A stretch of DNA of 64,000 nt, taken from the NCBI GenBank assembly GCA_947489585.1, contig CANLEE010000006.1, forward strand, positions 207,871-271,870. Direction: 5' to 3'. The stretch is from an uncultured Psychroserpens sp. (lineage in GTDB: Bacteria; Bacteroidota; Bacteroidia; Flavobacteriales; Flavobacteriaceae). Under the pieces are notes generated by a model, which was not told the DNA's origin, ran no database searches, and saw nothing but the letters and a program-made list of their open reading frames with translations. Positions 16,454 through 26,257 of the stretch are shown here, one piece after another (the first letter of the stretch is position 1; each line of letters begins with the position of its first letter). A program made the translations under genes and the position numbers.

Positions 16454-19400
16454 CTATTCTATAATAAGTTTCTTAACTAAGATTTCATTCCCTGCATTAA
16501 GTTTCACAAAATATAAACCACTTTGTAAGTCAGAGATATCGATATCAGTTGTATTGGATTGGTTGATAGATTGTTCTATTATTAGTTTTCCTTGTATATC
16601 AACAATATTAAACGTTAGAATTCCATAGTTTACAGCGCCCAATTCGATGGTAATCTGTTCTTTTGCAGGATTTGGAAATACATTAAATACAATCTCATCT
16701 AATTCAGAAATAGATAAGCTCTCTTCAACAAACTCTGTCTCAAATGTATTCGTCACTATTGGCGCATTAAAATCAAAAAATATCGATGCCGTATTCGGAA
16801 TAATATCGCCAATAGCGTATCCTGAATTTGGTTTAATTCGGAAATAGACAAAGCCGTTACTACCCTCTGAGTCATCTTGTTCTGCTGGAAGATTAATATC
16901 TTCAAAGAACCATTCTAGATTATTTTCTGTTCTTGTAACCACATAATCATGACTTGAACGCAACATTTGAAATGTGGTTTCATCCATTTGACTGTCAATT
17001 ATATCATCAATTCTTATAAATGTTGCAGGAGCAGTTCCTAAATTCTGAAATCGTATAGTGTAATATAAATATTCATCAGAAGATGCAAAATCGTCAAAGA
17101 CAATTTGTGGACCGTGAGCTTCCATTTTATTATTTGGATCATAAGATCCGATAACCTCCTCAGTAATGGATGAAGTATTATTAGTATCAACAATATCATT
17201 TCCAGTAGACATATAAGTCGCTGTATTAGTAACTAATTCACCTAATTCAGCATTAGTAGATGTTAGTAATGTAATGACTGCAGTATAGCTTTCTCCAACA
17301 GGTAAGTCTACAAAATCTAAAGTAAACCCAGAAGCAGTTATTGACGTCGTGAAATTAGGGTTAGATGTAATTGATTGTATTGATAACTGAGAATCTAAGA
17401 TATAATCAACTGTTCCACTTGAAGTGCTTTGTCCATAATTAGTTATGACAAGATAATTTGTATGTGAAAATCCAGGTTGTGGTGCTCCATTATTAATTAA
17501 GTTAATTCCAATATCCTCACACATTTGGTTATTTATAATTGGGAATTCAATTGTTATAGAATTTCCATCTAAAACAGTAATATCAGAAAACATACCAACG
17601 CTATTTGTATAACAGTCTTCATATTCATCATATATGAAGAAGTTAATATCATAAACATCTGCGTCTTCTTCGGATATAATTGTAAAATTCCCAGTTGATG
17701 AACTGACAGTATTTAACATACCATCACTATTCAATTCATACGTAAAATAACCATTTGTAAAATTAACTTCATCAGAATCTTTCACACCATTTTCATTAAT
17801 ATCACCATAGGCTAATACTTCAATAAATCCAACATCATTACAATCTACGAATGTCACTGAAACAGAATCGCTGGTTACAGTTTCACATTGATTATTTAAG
17901 ACTATTACACTGTAAAACCCCGACTCTGATACTTCAAGAGTACTTTCATTTTCACCTTGTATAATAAATCCATCAACATACCATTCATATGAATCTGCAT
18001 AATCGACAACTGCTTCCAAAACAACTGAGTTTTGAGACTCACAAGCGGTAATATCATCTCCTAGATCTACTTGAAAATCGGCAGATATACTTCCCGATCC
18101 ATTAGCACCCAAATTGGTTTGGGTAATTGCTATTTCACCATCAAAACCAGAAAAATTAGTCACCAATAAAAGGTAAATTTCATTTTCTAATGCGTTAGGT
18201 ATCGTGAAATTTTCAACTGAATTTGGTGAATAACTACAATCTACAATATTACCAAAAGGGTAAAATCCTGGATTGGTAGTATTGTTTAGACAATCATCTG
18301 GTGTTGGACACCCGAAATCTAATAATGAACAACCTTCGTCCAAAGAACTAAAAGGTCCCCAAAGCACAAAATCTACGTCAAAATCAAAACTATCATTGTA
18401 TTGTGAAATTTCAACCTCAATAACACCTGGCTGATCAATATTGATAATACTCCAAGTTGGGTTTGGTGCAACAGCTAAACAAGCAATATCGCTGAGGCCT
18501 TGAATTCCAATCACATTTGGTGTCGTTAGAACACCATTAGTATCGGGACAAAAAGGAACGGCAGAATCACAAGCCGTATTATTAGGTGCTTCTCTAATAC
18601 ATAAATCAAATGTAGAAGTCTCTGACCAGTTTACCGTATAAATCACTCTTATGAAATATGTGTTACCTGGTACTAAATCTGGAACATACATTAGAGGGTT
18701 ATCTGCACAAGATAGTTCAGTCAGACTATCACAGCTACCGTCATAAATAGCAAATTCGAAACGATAAATTCCGTCTCCCCAATTATCAACCGAGATGTAA
18801 TGCGACTCATTAGTTGCAGCAAATTGATACCAAACATCACCATAAGAAATGCCAGCGCAATCTGGTAAGGCAAGTTCTGTAGTTGTTGATCCGTTCATAG
18901 TACCAGATATTGAATATGTACAATCAGAATTTATAGTTCCATCCATTATAGTAGCCGAACATGGAGAATTGTTATTTGGTGGACAAACAGAAACTTCAAT
19001 GGGATCACTTTGGTTAAAACAATTAGGATCTTGCACACTTTGCAGTAAGGCTACTACCTCCGTGTCAAACGGAAATGGTCCAATTTGATAAATTCCTAAA
19101 GAAGATATAGTCACAGTATTAGCATCTATATTGTTAGATAAGGATAGTGAAGTGGCATCGCCAAGGCTTGTAACTTCCACATCTAATAAAAACTGATCAC
19201 CATTATCACAATCATTTACAACAGTATAAACCGCTGTCGGACTCAAACAAGTTGTTAAGCAATTCACGGTAAAGTTTAAACCATCAGGAAAATCACCGGA
19301 AGTACAACTAATTGAACCATCAGATTCTACTCCTATAAATATACGATCGCCAGTAGACTCAAATACTAATCCATCTAATACACCATTGTCTCCCTCTCCT

Positions 19401-19651
19401 CTATATAACTCTGTTACTCCATCTGAATCTATCACAACCAGAACATCATAAGGTACACCTTCTATTTCACCTGAGTCAATAGTAAGCCTTACAGGTGAGC
19501 CATCAGAGCTAATATATGTTAGCAAATTAGTATCATCATCTGTATAACAATAGGAATCACTAATAACGCCTGAAGCACAATCTACAGTCGTTTGGGCTTG
19601 AAGGCAAAAAACACTTAAAAAAAGAAAAAATGAGAATAGTTTTTTTGTCAT
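16454..19651 (-). CDS. T9SS-exported multidomain surface protein
   Basis: A 1065-residue protein with a signal peptide (FSFFLFLSVFCLQAQ). Module order: a CUB-like domain (CYTDDDTNLLTYISSDGSP ... VIDSDGV); PPC/CUB-like domains around DVWYQFAATNESHYISVDNW and NTYFIRVIY; an Ig/PKD-like domain (ACESQNSVVLEAVVDY); a segment with the calcium-loop-like DINENGVKDSDE; a DUF11-like domain (PQPGFSHTNYLVITNYGQ); the DUF7619-like block (GSYDPNNKMEAHG to FFDFNAPIVTNTF); and a type A sorting domain (FNVFPNPAKEQITIEL ... DLQSGLYFVKL). It shares the whole C-terminal half with the next upstream paralog. An adhesin or extracellular-binding role is likely, ligand unknown. Confidence 0.9.
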   Translation of the reverse strand: MTKKLFSFFLFLSVFCLQAQTTVDCASGVISDSYCYTDDDTNLLTYISSDGSPVRLTIDSGEIEGVPYDVLVVIDSDGVTELYRGEGDNGVLDGLVFESTGDRIFIGVESDGSISCTSGDFPDGLNFTVNCLTTCLSPTAVYTVVNDCDNGDQFLLDVEVTSLGDATSLSLSNNIDANTVTISSLGIYQIGPFPFDTEVVALLQSVQDPNCFNQSDPIEVSVCPPNNNSPCSATIMDGTINSDCTYSISGTMNGSTTTELALPDCAGISYGDVWYQFAATNESHYISVDNWGDGIYRFEFAIYDGSCDSLTELSCADNPLMYVPDLVPGNTYFIRVIYTVNWSETSTFDLCIREAPNNTACDSAVPFCPDTNGVLTTPNVIGIQGLSDIACLAVAPNPTWSIINIDQPGVIEVEISQYNDSFDFDVDFVLWGPFSSLDEGCSLLDFGCPTPDDCLNNTTNPGFYPFGNIVDCSYSPNSVENFTIPNALENEIYLLLVTNFSGFDGEIAITQTNLGANGSGSISADFQVDLGDDITACESQNSVVLEAVVDYADSYEWYVDGFIIQGENESTLEVSESGFYSVIVLNNQCETVTSDSVSVTFVDCNDVGFIEVLAYGDINENGVKDSDEVNFTNGYFTYELNSDGMLNTVSSSTGNFTIISEEDADVYDINFFIYDEYEDCYTNSVGMFSDITVLDGNSITIEFPIINNQMCEDIGINLINNGAPQPGFSHTNYLVITNYGQSTSSGTVDYILDSQLSIQSITSNPNFTTSITASGFTLDFVDLPVGESYTAVITLLTSTNAELGELVTNTATYMSTGNDIVDTNNTSSITEEVIGSYDPNNKMEAHGPQIVFDDFASSDEYLYYTIRFQNLGTAPATFIRIDDIIDSQMDETTFQMLRSSHDYVVTRTENNLEWFFEDINLPAEQDDSEGSNGFVYFRIKPNSGYAIGDIIPNTASIFFDFNAPIVTNTFETEFVEESLSISELDEIVFNVFPNPAKEQITIELGAVNYGILTFNIVDIQGKLIIEQSINQSNTTDIDISDLQSGLYFVKLNAGNEILVKKLIIE

Positions 19652-19723
19652 GATAAATTAATTCTAATTGGATCATTAAAGTAAGATAATTCTTTCCGTA
19701 ATCCAAATAATATGACTGATAAC

Positions 19724-19762
19724 AAAAAAAAGACCTCAAAATACATTTGAGGTCTTTTTTTC
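19724..19762 (-). terminator. terminator of the third T9SS cargo gene
   Basis: GACCTCAAA (19732-19740) pairs exactly with TTTGAGGTC (19746-19754), with A and T runs on both sides. On the minus strand it ends the gene at 19778. Confidence 0.9.
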
Positions 19763-19777
19763 TACTTAAAAATTGAG

Positions 19778-22700
19778 CTATTTGATAATTAGTTTTTCAA
19801 CTAAGGTCTTATTACTTGCATTGAGTTTTACAAAATAGAGTCCGCTTTGTAAGTCAGAAACATTTACATCTATAGTGTTAGACTGTGAAATGACTTTTTC
19901 TAAGACTAATTTCCCTTGTAAGTCAACAATGTCAAGCGTTACATTTCCTAAGCTCGAAGCATTCAATGTAATTGTAAGCGTTTCTTTAGCAGGATTTGGG
20001 TACATATCAAATTCAAGAGTACTAGATTCAGAAACAGATAAGCTCTCTTCCACAAACTCGCTATCAAATCGGTTTGTAATCACAGGAGCGTTAAAATCAA
20101 AGTAAATCGCAGCAGTATTTGGTATGATATCACCAATAACATATCCAGCTTTAGGCTTAATTCTAAAATAAACATAGCCTTGACTACCATCTGCATCATC
20201 TTGTTCAGCTGGTAAGTTGATATTATCAAAATACCATTCTAGGTTATTATCTGTTCTTGTCACTACATTATCATGGCTTGAGCGTAGCATTTGAAATGTT
20301 GTTTCATCCAACTGATTATCTAAAGCATCGTCAATACGTATAAATGTCGCAGGAGCAGTTCCTAAATTTTGGAACCGGATGGTATAATATAAATATTCAT
20401 CAGACACCACAAAATCATCATATAGAATTCGTGGACCATGAGATTCCATTTTATCATTTGGGTCCCAAGACCCAACCACTAATTCTGATAGCGTTGAATA
20501 ATTATTAACTTCAACTAAATCGTTACTCGCAGTTATATATGTTGCAGTATTAGTGACTATTTCACCTATTGCTACAGAAGCTGGGCAGGTTAGTGAAATT
20601 TCAATTTGTTCTGAATCTCCTGGTTGAAGGTTTACAAAATCTACTGTAAAACCTGTTGCTGTAGGTGTAATGGTATAATTAGAATTTACACTAGTAACAC
20701 CATTATATATCAATTGAGCATCGTTTGTAAACTCAACCGTTCCCGAGGTTATTGTAGTAAATCCTAAGTTTTCAAGAATAATGTAGTTGTCGTGAGTAAA
20801 GCCAGGTCTTGGAGCTATCCAAGGGTTAATTAAGTATACAGCCAAGTCTTCACAACTTTGCTCTTCTACTACAGGAAAATCAACAGTAATTGTATTTCCT
20901 GTTGTAACTGAGATATCATTAAACACTGGAATTGTAACATCATAGCATCCGGCAGATTCTTCATATAAATTAAACGTAATGTCGTAAGTGTCTGTTTCGT
21001 CTCCACTAATGATTTGGAAACTTCCAGTTGATGAGTTTACTGTATTGATATTTCCGTCGTCATTAATTTCATAAGTGAAATACCCATTATAAAAACTAAG
21101 TTCGTTGGTGTCAAACACATTATTGAGATTGTCATCTACAAACGCATTAACTTGAATAAATCCAACTGCAGATGCACAGAAGACATCAAAATCAAATTGC
21201 TCTGTACAGCACGTACTTCCACTTTCACAGCTTATAGAGCCATCAGAATCAAATAATACAGAGATATTAGAACCCGAAGATGTATATGTTAATCCTGTAA
21301 AATCACCAGCATTACCATATGGAAGGTTTGGATTTAAAATCGTGCCATCTGAATCTACTATAGTGACTTCATCATAGTTGACTTCTGTTGTTCCTGCATT
21401 GAAAACTAATGTAAGAGGTAAGCCGTCGCTACTTTCAAAAGCAAACTCTGTTGTGTCGTTAAGACCATAACAATATGTGGTATTTATAGCTCCATCTTCA
21501 CAGGCAACCATTTGGTTTGGATTAGCTCTTGTCGTAAAACTTTCTTCAACGCAATCTTCAGCATCTCCATTGTCATTATAAGGTATAATGTTAACATAGT
21601 ATGTTACTTCATAATCTAAATTACCAATATCAAGGGTTAACACATCTCCAACATCTTGATTATCTATTATTTCTGTTCCTCCAGATGTAATACCAACAGA
21701 AACTCTATATCCATTAACTATAATTGTTGCTGGGTTCCACTCTAAATCAATATTCTCATTGACATCAACAGCCCCATTTAAAGGTGCTATTAAAGTAGCA
21801 TTACAATTAGGTACTAAACTATCATCAAAACAACTCACATCAAAATCAATTGGTGTATACCCTTCACTAGCACAGCTAAAGACCTCGTCTGATTCTACAT
21901 ATATAGTAAGTGAACTTCCAGAGGATATAAAAGCCAAGCCTGTAAGGTCACCATTGACTCCATAAGTAGTTTCCTGTGGATTTAAGTTTGTAACACCATC
22001 AGAATCCAATACAACAAGTTCATCCCATCCTATTTCAACTTGTCCAGCATTAAACTCTACATACAGTGGTGATCCATCATCACTTTCAAAAGTATATGGT
22101 GTTGCAGAATTAATTTCATAACAGAAATTTATATTCACTGGTTCTTGATCACAAATCACTTCTATTGGACAGTTTTCGCTAATTAAATTAAAAGCTACAT
22201 AAGCAAAACATTGATTATCAATATTGCTTACTCTAATATAAATCGTTTGCGGACTTGATACTGCAGTGTATTGATTTGGGTTAGCTATTGGATTCACCTG
22301 ATTGAATACATCATTTAGATTCGTATAGAATGCAATAGCAACCGAATTTGGGTCTACTCCATTTAATACTTCTGTTATCACGCTTGTTAAATCAAAAACA
22401 CCATTGTTTCCATCACAAACTACTAAATCTTGAGGGGTAACAATATCTACGCCTTCACTTTCATCAACAAACACCTCTGCTGTAGTCATACAACCTGTGT
22501 CAGGATTAGTAACCGTTACTGTGTATGTACCTCCTGTGAAAACTACAATTTCAGGATCTGTAGCTCCAGTACTCCACAAGTACGTGTATTGCCCCATATC
22601 GTCAACATATGGTGTTAAAACAATCTCTTGTCCGCTACAAATTGTATATGGATCATTAAAATCTACTTGCGGATTTAAACTACCTACAATAGCAATTGTG

Positions 22701-23890
22701 GTGATCGCAGAATTACCAGTAGCAATTTCCTCAACATAAACGTATATTAATTGCGGATCTATACCACTCTGGAAAACTGTTGGGTCTGGTATTGGGTTAC
22801 TTTGATTCGCGGCATCTACTTCAGTTAAATAATAGGTAAAGTTAAATTCTGAAATATCTTGGCCATTAACAATCTCACTATTTTGCGATGTTAAGTCAAA
22901 ATCACCTAAAAAGTTTGGATCATCTGTACAAAACGCTATTGTTGTTGAAGTTACTGTTAAGCAATCTATATCAACAACTAACTCTAAAAGTGTTGTTTGA
23001 AAACAATCCCCAAAAGTGCTTGATACCCTTGCGTAAACAACTTGACCAAAGGCCGTAGTATTTGTGAAAATAGGATCAATTATATTGGTATTATTATCAG
23101 CATCAACTTGACTAAGGTGATAAGTCACTATATAAGTTGGGTTATCAATTCCACCCAAAATTTCTTCTGTTTTAACATCTAAATTAAATGTATAGAAGCC
23201 ATCATCGTCATCATCACAAACAATAAAAGGTGTTGGTTCAGTAATTGTAATTTGTTGGTCAACATTTAAATATAAAACAGCATTAGTATTTGATGTAAAG
23301 CAGCCAGTAAGAACATTATCTAATCTCACAAAAATAGTCTGTTGGTATGGAATTGTATTTATATAATTCTGAGGGTTTGTTATTTGATTGATACCCAAAA
23401 AAGCACTATCGCTTGTTTCATAATAGGACACAGATACATCTGATTCACCATTTATAAATTCTGCATCAAAAGCGGTTAAATCAAATGTAGCAAAACCTCC
23501 ACCTTCATCACAAGCAATAACATCTTGGGCAAAACCACCTGTAGGTGATGGAATTACGACAAGTGTTAGTGTTGTTTGCTCTATATTACCTGTTGTATTA
23601 TCTGTTACATTCACATAAACCGCTTGAGGATTAGCTACATTAAAATATGGACTGGATAAAGCATTTAGTGATGCATCAGCATCAGCTTGAGTTTCGTAAT
23701 ACGTCACTGTGAAATTATTAGGGCTTAAACCATTTAAAATTTCGGCATCTTTAAAATGCAAATCAAAAGGCTCAATATCATCATTATCTATATCGCACAA
23801 CTCATAAGCTGTTGGATCATTAATAGTTTGAGAAAATAAGGTCATTGAAAAAAGAAGGGCAAAAAGCGGAAACAGTAATTTTATTTTCAT
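19778..23890 (-). CDS. large T9SS-exported multidomain surface protein
   Basis: I use the ATG at 23890, which begins a proper signal peptide (LLFPLFALLFSMTLFSQ), not the ATG at 23956. The protein is about 1370 residues. Five copies of a roughly 90-residue repeat come first (CDxDxDG ... FDL ... EILNG ... YYxT ... DA ... NP ... QTIYVRV). Within this run, before the fifth copy, lies an Ig/PKD-like domain (ICSGQEIVLTPYVDDMGQYT). After the repeats come two CUB-like domains (CYEINSATPYTFESDDGSP; CYGLNDTTEFAFESSDGLP) separated by an Fn3-like domain (APLNGAVDVNENIDLEW), then the DUF11-like region, the DUF7619-like block (GSWDPNDKMESHG to YFDFNAPVITNRF) and a type A sorting domain (FDMYPNPAKETLTITL). 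It is the first and longest of the three paralogs. Confidence 0.9.
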   Translation of the reverse strand: MKIKLLFPLFALLFSMTLFSQTINDPTAYELCDIDNDDIEPFDLHFKDAEILNGLSPNNFTVTYYETQADADASLNALSSPYFNVANPQAVYVNVTDNTTGNIEQTTLTLVVIPSPTGGFAQDVIACDEGGGFATFDLTAFDAEFINGESDVSVSYYETSDSAFLGINQITNPQNYINTIPYQQTIFVRLDNVLTGCFTSNTNAVLYLNVDQQITITEPTPFIVCDDDDDGFYTFNLDVKTEEILGGIDNPTYIVTYHLSQVDADNNTNIIDPIFTNTTAFGQVVYARVSSTFGDCFQTTLLELVVDIDCLTVTSTTIAFCTDDPNFLGDFDLTSQNSEIVNGQDISEFNFTYYLTEVDAANQSNPIPDPTVFQSGIDPQLIYVYVEEIATGNSAITTIAIVGSLNPQVDFNDPYTICSGQEIVLTPYVDDMGQYTYLWSTGATDPEIVVFTGGTYTVTVTNPDTGCMTTAEVFVDESEGVDIVTPQDLVVCDGNNGVFDLTSVITEVLNGVDPNSVAIAFYTNLNDVFNQVNPIANPNQYTAVSSPQTIYIRVSNIDNQCFAYVAFNLISENCPIEVICDQEPVNINFCYEINSATPYTFESDDGSPLYVEFNAGQVEIGWDELVVLDSDGVTNLNPQETTYGVNGDLTGLAFISSGSSLTIYVESDEVFSCASEGYTPIDFDVSCFDDSLVPNCNATLIAPLNGAVDVNENIDLEWNPATIIVNGYRVSVGITSGGTEIIDNQDVGDVLTLDIGNLDYEVTYYVNIIPYNDNGDAEDCVEESFTTRANPNQMVACEDGAINTTYCYGLNDTTEFAFESSDGLPLTLVFNAGTTEVNYDEVTIVDSDGTILNPNLPYGNAGDFTGLTYTSSGSNISVLFDSDGSISCESGSTCCTEQFDFDVFCASAVGFIQVNAFVDDNLNNVFDTNELSFYNGYFTYEINDDGNINTVNSSTGSFQIISGDETDTYDITFNLYEESAGCYDVTIPVFNDISVTTGNTITVDFPVVEEQSCEDLAVYLINPWIAPRPGFTHDNYIILENLGFTTITSGTVEFTNDAQLIYNGVTSVNSNYTITPTATGFTVDFVNLQPGDSEQIEISLTCPASVAIGEIVTNTATYITASNDLVEVNNYSTLSELVVGSWDPNDKMESHGPRILYDDFVVSDEYLYYTIRFQNLGTAPATFIRIDDALDNQLDETTFQMLRSSHDNVVTRTDNNLEWYFDNINLPAEQDDADGSQGYVYFRIKPKAGYVIGDIIPNTAAIYFDFNAPVITNRFDSEFVEESLSVSESSTLEFDMYPNPAKETLTITLNASSLGNVTLDIVDLQGKLVLEKVISQSNTIDVNVSDLQSGLYFVKLNASNKTLVEKLIIK

Positions 23891-24012
23891 AGAAAGAAGA
23901 GTTTTGGTTAGTCGAAAATTACCAAGTGATTGATAACAATAGTATAACAAGCACATATAGAATTTTCCTACCTAGAAGTCTTAACTTTTATGATTTGAAA
24001 TTATAGAAGACC

Positions 24013-24042
24013 TTGTAATTGCCTTATAAAGATGTAAATTTG
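24013..24042 (+). promoter_or_regulatory. promoter of the SpoU methyltransferase gene
   Basis: TTG at 24013-24015, a 19-base spacer, then TAAATTTG at 24035-24042: an exact fit to the Bacteroidota consensus TTG-N19-TAnnTTTG. It overlaps the GTG at 24042 and so argues for the later ATG start. Confidence 0.8.
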
Positions 24043-24074
24043 TGGCTATTCAAATATATCGAATAATTAGCAAA

Positions 24075-24875
24075 ATGCATTATAAAGAGATTACGAGTAC
24101 TCAAAATCAATTAGTAAAACAGATTCTTGTTTTAAAAGAAAAATCTCGTGAGCGCAAAAAAGCGGGGCGCTTTATTATTGAAGGCCAGCGTGAATTGATG
24201 CTAGCTTCAAAAGCTAATTATCAGATACAGTTGGTTTTGTTTTATCCAGAATTAGCATCTGAAAGTGATTTAGACGAACTCATCGCTTCGGAAATTGAAC
24301 GTGTTTTAATTTCAAAAGAGGTCTTTCAAAAGTTAGCGCATCGCCATACAACAGAAGGCATTATTGCCATTGCTGAAACAAAAGACCATCATTTGAGCAC
24401 TTTAATATTTCAGAAGAAAAACCCATTAATTCTCATTGCAGAAGCACCTGAAAAACCAGGAAATATTGGCGCATTACTTCGAACAGCTGATGCAGCCAAT
24501 ATCGATGCTGTAATTATAGCAAACCCAAAAAGTGATTTATACAATCCTAATATTATTAGATCTAGCGTTGGTTGCATCTTTACAAATCAAATTGCTATTA
24601 GTGAAACCTCAGAAATCATCACTTTTTTAAAAGCAAACAATATTGCAATATATTGTGCAGCTTTGCAAGCTTCAGTTGATTATCACAGCCAAGATTTCAC
24701 CATCGCAACTGCGATTGTTGTTGGTACAGAAGCTACAGGTTTGAGCAATGAATGGTTAAAGCATGCCACACAGAATATAATTATACCAATGCAAGGCGCC
24801 ATTGATAGTATGAATGTCTCTGTAGCTGCAGGAATTCTTATTTTTGAAGCCAAACGACAACGTAATTTCGAATAA
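24075..24875 (+). CDS. SpoU/TrmH-family RNA 2'-O-methyltransferase
   Basis: The start is the ATG at 24075 (266 residues); an in-frame GTG at 24042 lies inside the promoter. The N-terminal substrate-binding domain is residues about 1-95 (KKAGRFIIEGQRELMLA). The SPOUT methyltransferase domain with the trefoil knot follows: AEAPEKPGNIGALLRTADAA, then IVVGTEATGLSNEWL and IPMQGAIDSMNVSVAAGILI. The family methylates the ribose 2'-OH of rRNA or tRNA with S-adenosylmethionine. The exact target base cannot be assigned. The M48 peptidase gene follows after only three bases, so the two are probably co-transcribed. Confidence 0.92.
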   Translation: MHYKEITSTQNQLVKQILVLKEKSRERKKAGRFIIEGQRELMLASKANYQIQLVLFYPELASESDLDELIASEIERVLISKEVFQKLAHRHTTEGIIAIAETKDHHLSTLIFQKKNPLILIAEAPEKPGNIGALLRTADAANIDAVIIANPKSDLYNPNIIRSSVGCIFTNQIAISETSEIITFLKANNIAIYCAALQASVDYHSQDFTIATAIVVGTEATGLSNEWLKHATQNIIIPMQGAIDSMNVSVAAGILIFEAKRQRNFE

Positions 24876-24878
24876 CTT

Positions 24879-26111
24879 ATGACGGCAACCACTTTATTCT
24901 ACATCATAATAACCATCATTATCGTCAACTTCATAATTGACAAAGTATTAGACTTTTTAAATGCTAAGCATTATGGTGATGCTATCCCTATAGAGCTTGA
25001 GGATGTTTATGATGAAACTGAATACAAAAAGTCTCAAGCCTACAAAAGAATTAATTATAAATTTGGGATATGGAGTTCATTATTTTCATTGGCATTAACA
25101 CTTGGGTTTTTAGCTTTTGACGGGTTTGAATATGTAGATACTATCGCTAGAAGTTATAATGATCATCCCATTTTTATAGCTTTAATTTTCTTTGGAATCA
25201 TTATGATTGGTAGTGATGTCATTTCAACACCATTTAGCTATTACAAAACATTTGTTATTGAAGAAAAATTCGGATTTAATAAAACAACAAAAAAAACGTT
25301 TATACTTGATAAAATAAAAGGCTTACTTATGATGGCCCTAATTGGTGGTGGAATTCTAGCACTCATTATCTGGTTTTATCAACAAATGCAAGACTCATTT
25401 TGGCTTTATGCTTGGGGAATAGTAACCCTTTTCACCGTGTTTATGAATATGTTTTACTCTAAACTTATTGTGCCGTTATTCAATAAACAAACACCTTTAG
25501 AAGATGGAAGCTTGCGCAATAAAATTTCAGAATATGCAACATCTGTAGGTTTCAACTTGGATAAAATTTTTATCATTGATGGTTCCAAACGAAGCACAAA
25601 AGCCAATGCCTATTTTTCTGGCTTTGGCTCTGAAAAAAGGGTCACACTTTTTGATACATTAGTTAATGAATTAGAAGAAGATGAAATTGTTGCTGTACTC
25701 GCACATGAGGTTGGGCATTATAAAAAGAAGCATATCATATTTAATCTCATTGCATCTATATTACTTACAGGCCTAACATTATACATCTTGTCAATATTTA
25801 TATCAAACCCGTTATTATCAAATGCTCTAGGTGTTAAAATACCTAGTTTTCATGTGGGCTTAATTGCGTTTGGACTGCTCTACTCGCCTATTTCAGAATT
25901 GACTAGTTTAGTCATGAATTATTTCTCACGTAAGTTTGAATACCAAGCCGATGATTATGCTAAGCATACTTACAAAGCTGAACCCCTGGTGACATCGCTT
26001 AAAAAGTTATCCAAAAATAGTTTGAGTAATCTCACGCCACATCCATCATATGTATTGGCACATTATTCGCATCCTACTTTGTTGCAGCGTGTTCGTAATT
26101 TGAGGAAGTAA
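24879..26111 (+). CDS. M48 family membrane metalloprotease (Ste24/CAAX protease-like)
   Basis: A 410-residue integral membrane protein with several membrane helices (about residues 3-20, 65-85, 100-120, 150-170, 180-200, 290-315, 325-350). The zinc motif is H276-E-V-G-H280 followed by YKKKH, and the third ligand is the glutamate in SRKFEYQADDYA. Length and layout match Ste24-type peptidases, which cleave C-terminal prenylated or membrane substrates in eukaryotes; bacterial members are thought to act in membrane protein quality control. It follows the SpoU gene by three bases. Confidence 0.92.
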   Translation: MTATTLFYIIITIIIVNFIIDKVLDFLNAKHYGDAIPIELEDVYDETEYKKSQAYKRINYKFGIWSSLFSLALTLGFLAFDGFEYVDTIARSYNDHPIFIALIFFGIIMIGSDVISTPFSYYKTFVIEEKFGFNKTTKKTFILDKIKGLLMMALIGGGILALIIWFYQQMQDSFWLYAWGIVTLFTVFMNMFYSKLIVPLFNKQTPLEDGSLRNKISEYATSVGFNLDKIFIIDGSKRSTKANAYFSGFGSEKRVTLFDTLVNELEEDEIVAVLAHEVGHYKKKHIIFNLIASILLTGLTLYILSIFISNPLLSNALGVKIPSFHVGLIAFGLLYSPISELTSLVMNYFSRKFEYQADDYAKHTYKAEPLVTSLKKLSKNSLSNLTPHPSYVLAHYSHPTLLQRVRNLRK

Positions 26112-26257
26112 CTATTTTAATTAGTACAAAACTGTCTGTTTCACTAACTCAAAGCATCACTTCACTCATTATTGCTTTGGTGTAATTCTTGATGTATTTA
26201 CATTTATAGACAATAAAAGGAAGACTATTCCATTATTAATATAAATCCATCTTCATC

